Below are positions 1-5,562 of a stretch of DNA of 6,343 nt, in pieces. Both the position numbers and the translations under genes were made by a program. The stretch is from NCBI GenBank assembly GCA_024644185.1, contig JAHELM010000159.1, positions 1 to 6,343 on the forward strand, written 5' to 3'. Within the stretch, counting starts at the first letter, position 1; each line of letters begins with the position of its first letter. Origin of the DNA: Rhodospirillales bacterium (GTDB taxonomy: Bacteria; Pseudomonadota; Alphaproteobacteria; UBA8366; JADFVY01). Below the pieces are notes generated by a model that worked only from the letters and a program-made list of their open reading frames with translations, searched no databases and was not told the origin of the DNA.

Positions 1-47
1 GAGTTGCTTGCGACGATGAGACTGTTCTTTACCGAAGCAAGCAACTC
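1..47. repeat. Perfect 11-bp inverted repeat inside the PotC-like coding sequence
   Basis: GAGTTGCTTGC (1-11) and GCAAGCAACTC (37-47) are exact reverse complements separated by 25 bp. The repeat may extend left of the window. It is wholly within the permease gene, where it encodes the stretch from DELLAS to VASN just before the second membrane helix. It could form a hairpin in the mRNA; no function is assigned. Confidence 0.45.
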
Positions 48-281
48 GTCGGTCGACTCCAGATAGAAGGCGTCGCTTCCGAGATTGGTCGTCAGGCCAA
101 GAAGGGACCGGTACCAGTCAAAGGTGAAACCGCTCCAGATGGCCATATTGATGGTGTTCGAATTGAAGGAATAGACCAGCAGCAGCAGCAAGGGGGCATA
201 GAGGAATAACAGGAATATCGTGCCATACGTATTCAGTGCGACGCGGAGCAACGGGATTTTGCGGCGGGTCCGGGTCGTCAT
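1..281 (-). CDS. ABC transporter permease, PotC-like (partial, C-terminus outside window)
   Basis: This is the second inner-membrane permease subunit of a polyamine-type ABC importer. Only the first 93 codons are present; the gene runs off the window start. The ATG at 281-279 overlaps the TGA of the upstream permease (ATGA), and a GGAG Shine-Dalgarno lies 7 nt before it, which fixes the start. The protein begins MTTRTRRKIPLL, a basic cytoplasmic N-terminus. A first membrane segment follows at about residues 18-39 (key stretch FLYAPLLLLLVYSFN), the usual opening of PotC-type permeases. Next comes a short periplasmic stretch (around FDWYRSLLG) and then KNSLIVASN, where the second helix and the conserved permease core begin. 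The EAA loop that contacts the ATPase would lie outside the window. The family call rests on the TM1 pattern and the operon context. Polyamines are the family's best known substrates, but the substrate here cannot be read from the fragment. Confidence 0.85.
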   Translation of the reverse strand, partial: MTTRTRRKIPLLRVALNTYGTIFLLFLYAPLLLLLVYSFNSNTINMAIWSGFTFDWYRSLLGLTTNLGSDAFYLESTDELLASVKNSLIVASN

Positions 282-1192
282 GCGCCCACTCCGCCCGTTT
301 GTTCGTCGCGTCGCGCCACCTTCTTCACGTAGACCACCACGAGGAGCAGGACGGAAGCCATCACCAGCATGGCAATCGCCGCCCCGAACGGCCAGTTGCG
401 GGCCTTGAGGAATTGCTGCTCGATCAGGTTTCCGGACATCATCACTTTCGCGCCGCCAAGCAGGGCGGGGACGATGAAATTCCCGAGTGCCGGAATGAAA
501 ACGATGATCGAGCCTGCGACGATACCCGGCAGGGTCAGGGGCAACACCACGCGGCGGAATGTTTGCAGCGGCGTGGCACCAAGGTCCTGCGACGCCTGGA
601 TAAGGATCGGGTCGAGCCGCTCGACGCTGGCGTAGAGGGGCAGAAACATGAAGGGCACAAGGACATAGACAAGGCCGATGAGGACCGCCGTGCCGGTGAA
701 GATGACCTGCAGGGGTTCCACGATCAGGCCGGCGGTCTGCAGGGCGACATTGAAGAAGCCGGTTGGCCTGAGAATAAGCAGCCACGCGTAAATGCGGATG
801 AGAAGATTGGCGAAGAAGGGAAGGGTGACCAGAAACAATATCAGATTCTTCCGAAGGCCGGTCATGCGGCTGACCCAAAACGCCGCGGGATAACAGATCA
901 GCAGCGAGAGGGCGACGGTCAGCAATGCCAGCAGGACCGAATGGAAGAAGATCGAAAGATAGACTGGATCGAACTCTTCGCCGCCGCCGATGGGCCAGCC
1001 CAGGATACGGCCATAATTGTACGGGTAGAACGACCACGAAACGCCGCCATACACGCCCGGCTCGAGAAAGCTGTAGACCACCATGATCCCGAGCGGCACC
1101 AGAAACAGGGTGCCAAGCAAGACGGTGATGGGCACGAGCAGCCCGTAGCCAGCCAACAGGTTCCGGCGTCGCCTGACTGCCGCGGCGGTCAT
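278..1192 (-). CDS. ABC transporter permease, PotB-like
   Basis: This is the first integral membrane subunit of the importer, 304 aa, a usual length for PotB-type permeases. About six hydrophobic segments are visible, near residues 15-41, 83-107, 118-140, 165-187, 222-245 and 269-290. The cytoplasmic EAA loop, which docks on the ATPase, is recognisable near residues 199-224 as QASQDLGATPLQTFRRVVLP, with the conserved G of the EAA motif at DLG. The N-terminus is basic (VRRRR) and precedes TM1, as expected for a cytoplasmic N-terminus. The ATG start overlaps the ATPase stop codon (ATGA at 1192-1189) and has a very G-rich Shine-Dalgarno (AGGGGGG) 5 nt upstream. The gene in turn overlaps the next permease by 4 nt. 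Translational coupling of all three genes is therefore likely. Substrate is not determined: spermidine/putrescine, opines and related cationic amines are all transported by this family. Confidence 0.92.
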   Translation of the reverse strand: MTAAAVRRRRNLLAGYGLLVPITVLLGTLFLVPLGIMVVYSFLEPGVYGGVSWSFYPYNYGRILGWPIGGGEEFDPVYLSIFFHSVLLALLTVALSLLICYPAAFWVSRMTGLRKNLILFLVTLPFFANLLIRIYAWLLILRPTGFFNVALQTAGLIVEPLQVIFTGTAVLIGLVYVLVPFMFLPLYASVERLDPILIQASQDLGATPLQTFRRVVLPLTLPGIVAGSIIVFIPALGNFIVPALLGGAKVMMSGNLIEQQFLKARNWPFGAAIAMLVMASVLLLVVVYVKKVARRDEQTGGVGA

Positions 1193-2319
1193 GGAGTCCC
1201 CCCTGTCCGCATCACATGCACATGTGACGGGTCGTAGTGAAACCGGACGACCCTCCCAACGTCAGCCGTGCCGTCGCCGCGCCCGGCCGCCGTCCGGTCG
1301 AGAACCATAAGGGCAAGTCCGCGATCGGTGCGGGCATGAATGTGGATTTCCGATCCGACAAAAACCGCCTGCTCCACCTGCGCCTCAAGGGTCGGCGCGA
1401 CATCGCCAACGACGACCGGCGCGAGTGACAGGAACTCGGGGCGCAACAGGACATCCACGGCGTCGCCGACCGCGAAGCCGGCCCCCCCCGCGATCAGTGT
1501 CAAGCCGCCTTCGGTTTCTATCTTGAGGTCGCCCCGGTCAGCGGCCACGACCCTGCCGCCAAGCAGATTGCTGTTGCCGACAAACCCGGCCACGAACCGG
1601 TTGGCCGGATGGTGATAGGTCTCGAACGGCGTTGCGAGTTGCTGGATACGACCCTTGTTCATCACCGCGATCCGGTCCGACATGGTCAGGGCTTCTTCCT
1701 GATCATGCGTAACGAATATGAACGTGATCCCGACCTTGTGCTGCAGGGCCTTGAGTTCGATCTGCATTTGGCCGCGAAGCTTGCGGTCGAGGGCCGATAG
1801 CGGTTCATCCAGCAGCAGAAGTTTAGGATTGTTGACCAGTGCCCGAACCAGGGCCACGCGCTGTTGCTGGCCGCCGGACAATTGTTGGGGCATGCGCCGG
1901 CCGAGATCGCCAAGGCCAACCATGGACAGGCCGTCGGCAACGCGCCGGCGACGTTCGGATGGTCGGATACCGGCCACATCCAGGCCATAACCGACATTGT
2001 CCTCGACGCTCAGGTGGGGGAAGAGCGCATAACTCTGAAAAACGGTGTTGAAGGGCCGGCGGTGGGCAGGCACGTCGTCGAGGGGGCGTCCCTCGAGCGT
2101 AAGGGTACCCGAGTCGAGATCGTCCAGCCCGGCAATCACTCTCAACAATGTTGTTTTCCCGCATCCCGAAGGTCCCAGGAGCGTCAGGAATTCATTGTTG
2201 CGGATGGCGAGGTCGATGCCATCAAGGGCGCGGAGCCATGTTCCCTCGGGGGTCTGGAACTGGCGCACCGCCCCGGACACTGTGAGAACATCTTCGGTCG
2301 ATTCGGATCCACCTGACAC
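1189..2319 (-). CDS. ABC transporter ATP-binding protein, PotA-like
   Basis: This is the cytoplasmic ATPase that powers the importer, 376 aa, a normal length for PotA-class proteins with a C-terminal TOBE domain. All catalytic motifs are intact: Walker A GPSGCGKT (49-56), Q-loop Gln95 in FQSYALFP, signature LSGGQ (147-151), Walker B LLLLDEP (167-173), D-loop SALD (175-178) and switch His205 in VTHDQEEA. Residues from about 285 to 367 (LLRPEFLSLA onward) look like the TOBE_2 regulatory/substrate-sensing domain. The start is GTG at 2319-2317, chosen because AAAGGG lies 7 nt upstream and the reading frame has no ATG before the nucleotide-binding domain. It is the promoter-proximal gene of the operon; a consensus -35 lies about 50 bp upstream. 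The fold and class are certain. The transported compound is inferred only as polyamine-like. Confidence 0.93.
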   Translation of the reverse strand: MSGGSESTEDVLTVSGAVRQFQTPEGTWLRALDGIDLAIRNNEFLTLLGPSGCGKTTLLRVIAGLDDLDSGTLTLEGRPLDDVPAHRRPFNTVFQSYALFPHLSVEDNVGYGLDVAGIRPSERRRRVADGLSMVGLGDLGRRMPQQLSGGQQQRVALVRALVNNPKLLLLDEPLSALDRKLRGQMQIELKALQHKVGITFIFVTHDQEEALTMSDRIAVMNKGRIQQLATPFETYHHPANRFVAGFVGNSNLLGGRVVAADRGDLKIETEGGLTLIAGGAGFAVGDAVDVLLRPEFLSLAPVVVGDVAPTLEAQVEQAVFVGSEIHIHARTDRGLALMVLDRTAAGRGDGTADVGRVVRFHYDPSHVHVMRTGGTP

Positions 2320-2345
2320 AAATCAGCCCTTTCGAATTTAGACGG

Positions 2346-2375
2346 ATTAGGTGGCGCACATCCCCCTTCTGTCAA
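2346..2375 (-). promoter_or_regulatory. Predicted sigma-70-type promoter of the ABC transporter operon
   Basis: Read on the minus strand, a perfect -35 box TTGACA (2375-2370) is followed after 18 bp by CCTAAT (2351-2346), which matches 4 of 6 bases of the -10 consensus. Transcription would start near 2339, leaving a leader of about 20 nt that contains the AAAGGG ribosome site of the GTG-started ATPase gene. The -35 box abuts and shares one base with the palindrome at 2375-2392, so a bound regulator could either contact polymerase or block it. This is a sequence prediction only. Confidence 0.55.
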
Positions 2376-2402
2376 TAACATTATGATGTTATGTTTCTGT
2401 CA
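2367..2402. repeat. 8-bp direct repeats flanking the palindrome
   Basis: TTCTGTCA occurs at 2367-2374 and again at 2395-2402, an offset of 28 bp. The two copies flank the 18-bp palindrome, touching it on the left and separated from it by GT on the right. The left copy contains most of the transporter -35 box (on the other strand); the right copy ends on the first base of the regulator's ATG. They could be additional protein contacts, or chance in a short AT-rich region. Confidence 0.4.
2375..2392. promoter_or_regulatory. Palindrome, candidate operator of the divergent RpiR-family regulator
   Basis: A perfect 7-bp inverted repeat, ATAACAT and ATGTTAT, is separated by TATG. It lies in the 82-bp gap between the divergent transporter operon and regulator gene. 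It begins at the -35 box of the transporter promoter and covers TATGAT (2382-2387), a 5/6 match to a -10 box facing the regulator gene. RpiR-family proteins commonly bind AT-rich palindromes near their own gene. That this is the operator of the adjacent regulator is inferred from position and symmetry. Confidence 0.5.
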
Positions 2403-3280
2403 TGAAAAACCTGTTTTCCCATCATTCCAGCGTCCGGACACAGTCGGTCACCGAGAAATTGCTGGCTCTGGCACCAACCCTGTCGCGCAGCGAAGCGCGG
2501 CTTGCCAATTTTATCGTGGCCAATATCGGCGACCTGGCGTTTGAAACCGGCGCATCTCTGGCGCGAAAAATGGCGGTGAGCGAAATCACCGTAAGTCGCT
2601 TTTTGCGCAAGGCCGGCTACAAGGGAATTGCCGGCCTGAAACGCGAGCTGCGGGGGGAGCGCGGCACCGAGGGGGCTGAACCGGTTCCTGTCAAACCCAA
2701 GGGGCAGGCGTCGCCCTATGCCAGCGTAAGAGAACTGGAAGTGCGCGCCATGAGCCGTGCCTTCGAGCAGTTCGAGACCAATTCGTGGAAGGCTCTCGTG
2801 AGTTCCGTGGCGCGAGCCAGAGAGGTCTATGTAACCGGTTTTCAGTCGGTTCGCGGCACGGCCGAGGATTTCAGCCGCCGGTTGTCGCTGGCGCGCAACA
2901 GCGTGCGCTTCGTGTCCGCGCATGATGGCATGCTTGGCGAATGGCTTGCCTTTCAGGGCGATGCGAGACCAAAGCCGATCACCCTGGTTCTCATCGATGT
3001 CGTGCCCTATGCCCGCGAAGGCTTGAAGGTGGCCGAGATTGCCAAGGAAATGGGGCTGAACGTGGTGGTGGTCAGCGACGAGTTCTGCGACTGGGCCCAT
3101 GGCTTGGCCGACCATTCGATCAGCGCCAAGTCACGCTCCGGCCTGTTTCTCGAATCCACGGTGTCGCTGGTGCTGATCCTCAATGTGCTGGTCGACGCTG
3201 TCGCACGAAGCGGTCCCGGGAAAGGCAAGAGCCGCTTCGACACATGGCAACTGATGACGCGCCGCATCAATATCTTTTGA
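2402..3280 (+). CDS. RpiR/MurR-family transcriptional regulator (HTH + SIS domains)
   Basis: This is a 292-aa one-component DNA-binding regulator of usual family length. Residues about 15-85 form the RpiR N-terminal domain: the lead helix LSRSEARLANFIVANIGDLAF, then the helix-turn-helix around SLARKMAVSEITVSRFLRKAGY (52-73). A linker rich in Pro and Gly (about 86-108) leads to a SIS domain at about 130-268, with EVYVTGFQSVRG at its first strand-loop, then LVLIDVVPYAREG and VVVVSDE. In many RpiR proteins the second SIS loop carries a Ser/Thr-rich phosphosugar site; here it reads DVVPYARE, so a sugar phosphate ligand is doubtful. The ATG at 2402 is the first possible start, because an in-frame stop (TGA, 2384-2386) lies just upstream. 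There is no clear Shine-Dalgarno. The gene is divergent from the polyamine-type transporter and is its probable local regulator. Confidence 0.92.
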   Translation: MKNLFSHHSSVRTQSVTEKLLALAPTLSRSEARLANFIVANIGDLAFETGASLARKMAVSEITVSRFLRKAGYKGIAGLKRELRGERGTEGAEPVPVKPKGQASPYASVRELEVRAMSRAFEQFETNSWKALVSSVARAREVYVTGFQSVRGTAEDFSRRLSLARNSVRFVSAHDGMLGEWLAFQGDARPKPITLVLIDVVPYAREGLKVAEIAKEMGLNVVVVSDEFCDWAHGLADHSISAKSRSGLFLESTVSLVLILNVLVDAVARSGPGKGKSRFDTWQLMTRRINIF

Positions 3281-3304
3281 CGATCCGCGAAAGATCGCTA
3301 TGGC

Positions 3305-3322
3305 ACGCCGTCCCGGTGGCGT
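3305..3322 (+). other. Small inverted repeat downstream of the regulator gene
   Basis: ACGCC (3305-3309) and GGCGT (3318-3322) can form a 5-bp stem with an 8-nt loop, followed by only three T residues. It lies 25 nt after the regulator stop codon. On its own it is too weak to call a terminator, but it sits directly before the stronger hairpin at 3325-3353 and may assist it. Confidence 0.25.
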
Positions 3323-3324
3323 TT

Positions 3325-3353
3325 CGGGAATATCGCCCTAAGGGCGGTTCCCG
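3325..3353. terminator. Strong two-part hairpin between convergent transcripts
   Basis: The outer stem CGGGAA/TTCCCG (3325-3330 with 3348-3353) encloses an inner stem CGCCC/GGGCG (3334-3338 with 3342-3346). The loop is TAA, with a small asymmetric internal loop of 3 against 1 nt. It begins 45 nt after the regulator stop and lies 27 nt beyond the 3' end of the tRNA pair on the other strand, so it could end or protect transcripts from both sides. Neither strand has a proper U-run after it. Call it a candidate bidirectional terminator or 3'-end stabiliser rather than a classical intrinsic terminator. Confidence 0.45.
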
Positions 3354-3379
3354 GTGCGGCATGAGAGGATTGGGGGGAA

Positions 3380-3456
<77 letters not shown>

Positions 3457-3481
3457 TTGTCGTGAATCCCGGGGCGAAAAA

Positions 3482-3558
3482 TGGCGCGCCCGAGAAGATT
3501 CGAACTCCTAACCTTCTGATCCGTAGTCAGATGCTCTATCCAGTTGAGCTACGGGCGC
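3482..3558 (-). tRNA. tRNA-Arg (anticodon ACG), copy 2
   Basis: This is a 77-nt tRNA with encoded CCA, differing from its neighbour at 12 positions by hand alignment. The acceptor stem is identical (GCGCCCG/CGGGCGC). The anticodon stem is TCTGA/TCAGA with loop CTACGGA, so the anticodon ACG lies at 3524-3522 but position 37 is G rather than A. The T-stem AGGAG/CTTCT pairs, and the discriminator is G. Stem changes are compensated or leave a wobble pair, so both copies look functional. CCA is followed at once by five T residues in the transcript sense, then the 25-nt spacer before copy 1. It is transcribed first of the pair; no strong promoter is seen upstream. Confidence 0.95.
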
Positions 3559-3694
3559 ATGGTGGCTATGCGATGGTGACCAGATCGTCAGCGGCGCGGA
3601 CAGTACTCAACCCGGCCGGCAAAGGCAAGCCCGGATATGGCCGCCGGACCGCATAAAATTCATCGTCGCCGGGGCCACGAAGCGCGCCGTCCCC
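3559..3694 (-). other. Spacer between ftsH and the tRNA pair
   Basis: These 136 bp hold no convincing coding region. On the minus strand a weak promoter-like pair for the tRNAs may be present (GCTGAC, then CATAGC 16 bp later, just before the tRNA start), but the match is poor. The tRNAs could instead be transcribed by read-through from ftsH and cut out by RNase processing. Confidence 0.4.
3671..3694 (-). terminator. Weak hairpin directly after the ftsH stop codon
   Basis: On the minus strand GGGGACG can pair with CGT and CCCC across an 8-nt loop with a 2-nt bulge, immediately after the TGA of ftsH. The nearest T-rich stretch (AATTTTAT) begins about ten bases later, so a classical intrinsic terminator is not supported. 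It may be only a partial barrier to read-through into the tRNA genes. Confidence 0.22.
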
Positions 3695-5539
3695 TCAGTC
3701 GCGCTTCGCGGCCCTGGGGCCGACCACGGCGATCAGCTCGTCCTCGGTCAGGGCTTCCTTTTCCAGCAGCGCGGCGGCGCCCTTTTCCAGGTCGGCGCGA
3801 CGCTCGGTCAGGATGACCCTGGCCTTGTCGTATGCCGCATCCAGGATCTCGCGCATGGCGGCGTCGATTTCGCGCGCGGTCTCCTCGCTGTACTGGCGCT
3901 CCAGCATGGTCGGGCGCTGCTGCGGGTCGAGGAACGAGCGCGGCCCGTTGTCATAGGCGACATGCCCCAGCTTCGGCACCATCCCATACCGGGTGGCCAT
4001 GCCGCGGGCGATGTCGGTGGCCTTCGACAGATCGTCGGCGGCGCCCGTCGACAGGCGGTCGAAGATCAACGCTTCCGCCGCCCGGCCACCAAGCAGAACG
4101 GCCATCTTGTTCTCCAGTTCCTCGCGGGTCATCAGGTAGCGGTCCTCGGTCGGCCGCTGGATCGTGTAGCCGAGCGAGCCGATGCCGCGCGGGATGATCG
4201 AGACCTTGTGTACCCTCTCCACCCCGCCCAGCGACAGCGACACCAGCGCGTGGCCCATCTCGTGATGCGCCACGACCTTGCGCTCCAGCGGGTTGAGCAG
4301 GCGGTTCTTTTTTTCCAGCCCGGCGACGATGCGCTCGATGGCGGCGGTGAAATCCTCGGTGCCGACGGACTCGGCCCCGCGCCGCGTCGCCAGCAGCGCC
4401 GCCTCGTTGCAGAGATTGGCGAGATCCGCTCCGGTGAATCCGGGGGTCAGCGCGGCGACGGTCTCCGGGTCCAGTTCGGGCGATAATTTTATCTTGCGCG
4501 AATGAATGTGCAGAATCTGCACGCGGCCGGTTTTGTCCGGCCGGTCGACCAGAACCTGGCGGTCGAAGCGGCCGGCCCGCAACAGGGCCGGGTCGAGAAT
4601 TTCCGGCCGGTTGGTCGCCGCCAGCAGGATCAGCCCGGTGGACGGGTCGAATCCGTCGAGTTCGGCCAGAAGCTGGCCCAGGGTCTGTTCCTTCTCTTCA
4701 TGCCCGCCGCCGCCGATCGGCGACAGCCCGCGCGCGCGGCCGAGCGCATCCAGCTCGTCGATGAAGACGATCGCCGGCGCCTTCTGCCGCGCCTGCTCGA
4801 ACAGGTCGCGCACCCGCGCCGCCCCGACGCCGACGAACATCTCGACGAATTCCGATCCATTGATGGAGAAGAACGGCACCCCGGCCTCGCCGGCCACCGC
4901 GCGCGCCAGCAGCGTCTTGCCGGTACCGGGCGGCCCGACCAGCAGAACGCCCTTCGGCACATGACCGCCCAGCCGGCCATAGACTTTCGGGTCCTTCAGG
5001 AAGGCGACCACCTCCTGCAGTTCGGCCTTGGCCTCGTCGACCCCGGCGACATCGTCGAAGGTGACGCGGATGCCGGTCTCCATATAGGCGCGGGCCCTGG
5101 CCCGGCCGGCCGACATGAAGCCGCCGCCGAAGCCGCCGCCCGGCCCGCCGCGATCGAAGGCGCGGCGCAGCACGAACATCCACAGCGCGAAGAACAGCAG
5201 GATCGGGACGATCCAGGACAGGACGTCGCGCAACAGCGTGCCCTCGATCTCTCCGGTGTATTCGACGCCGTATTTCCGCAGGTCCGCGGCGATGTCGCCG
5301 GGAACGCGAACAGCCAGAACCGCCGCCGGCCCGCCTTCGGCGGGCGTTTTCAGCACGCCGCGGATCGTGGTCTCCGAGACGCTGACCGAGGCCAGCCCGC
5401 CCTCCTCCAGCAAGGTCTGGAACTGGCTGTAGGGGACGCGCTGGACGGCCGGCTGCCCGGCCCACAGGCTCTGCAGGAACAGCATCGCCAGAACGGCGAG
5501 GACGAAATACCAGATGGCGATCTGCGTCTTCCGGTCCAT
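3695..5539 (-). CDS. ftsH: ATP-dependent zinc metalloprotease FtsH, probably an accessory paralogue
   Basis: This is a hexameric inner-membrane AAA+ protease that extracts and degrades membrane and short-lived cytosolic proteins; 614 aa, slightly shorter than E. coli FtsH. TM1 is at about 7-26 and a periplasmic domain at about 27-104, then TM2 at about 105-125 and a glycine-rich linker (131-141). AAA motifs are Walker A GPPGTGKT (202-209), pore loop FVGVG (235-239), Walker B IVFIDELD (257-264) and arginine fingers Arg321 and Arg324 in RAGRFDR. The zinc site is HEMGH (426-430), with Asp503 as likely third ligand. All catalytic residues are present. The start is ATG 5539-5537, with AAGGGGAG 8 nt upstream; the open frame extends 70 codons further but only by overlapping aacS out of frame. 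The N-terminus (KTQIAIWYFVLAV) and RAGRFDR suit accessory FtsH types better than the housekeeping form; this subtype call is from memory. It lies 23 bp after aacS. Confidence 0.96.
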   Translation of the reverse strand: MDRKTQIAIWYFVLAVLAMLFLQSLWAGQPAVQRVPYSQFQTLLEEGGLASVSVSETTIRGVLKTPAEGGPAAVLAVRVPGDIAADLRKYGVEYTGEIEGTLLRDVLSWIVPILLFFALWMFVLRRAFDRGGPGGGFGGGFMSAGRARARAYMETGIRVTFDDVAGVDEAKAELQEVVAFLKDPKVYGRLGGHVPKGVLLVGPPGTGKTLLARAVAGEAGVPFFSINGSEFVEMFVGVGAARVRDLFEQARQKAPAIVFIDELDALGRARGLSPIGGGGHEEKEQTLGQLLAELDGFDPSTGLILLAATNRPEILDPALLRAGRFDRQVLVDRPDKTGRVQILHIHSRKIKLSPELDPETVAALTPGFTGADLANLCNEAALLATRRGAESVGTEDFTAAIERIVAGLEKKNRLLNPLERKVVAHHEMGHALVSLSLGGVERVHKVSIIPRGIGSLGYTIQRPTEDRYLMTREELENKMAVLLGGRAAEALIFDRLSTGAADDLSKATDIARGMATRYGMVPKLGHVAYDNGPRSFLDPQQRPTMLERQYSEETAREIDAAMREILDAAYDKARVILTERRADLEKGAAALLEKEALTEDELIAVVGPRAAKRD

Positions 5540-5562
5540 CGCGCGCGCTCCCCTTTTTCGCG

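Noticed and set aside
236..1237. 333-codon plus-strand open frame
   Set aside because: It is antisense to the PotB-like permease. The product is highly charged, with many Asp, Glu, His and Gln, typical of the reverse strand of a membrane protein gene.
2367..2402. Direct repeats around the palindrome as the target-site duplication of a tiny mobile element
   Set aside because: The enclosed 20 bp is too short for any known element and its symmetry is better explained as a regulatory site.
2381..3115. 244-codon minus-strand open frame opposite the regulator
   Set aside because: It is a shadow frame of a gene with clear HTH and SIS domains; no recognisable motif and no ribosome site.
3281..3297. 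Small inverted repeat CGATC/GATCG right after the regulator stop
   Set aside because: It has only a 5-bp stem with no T-run following, so it is not supported as a terminator.
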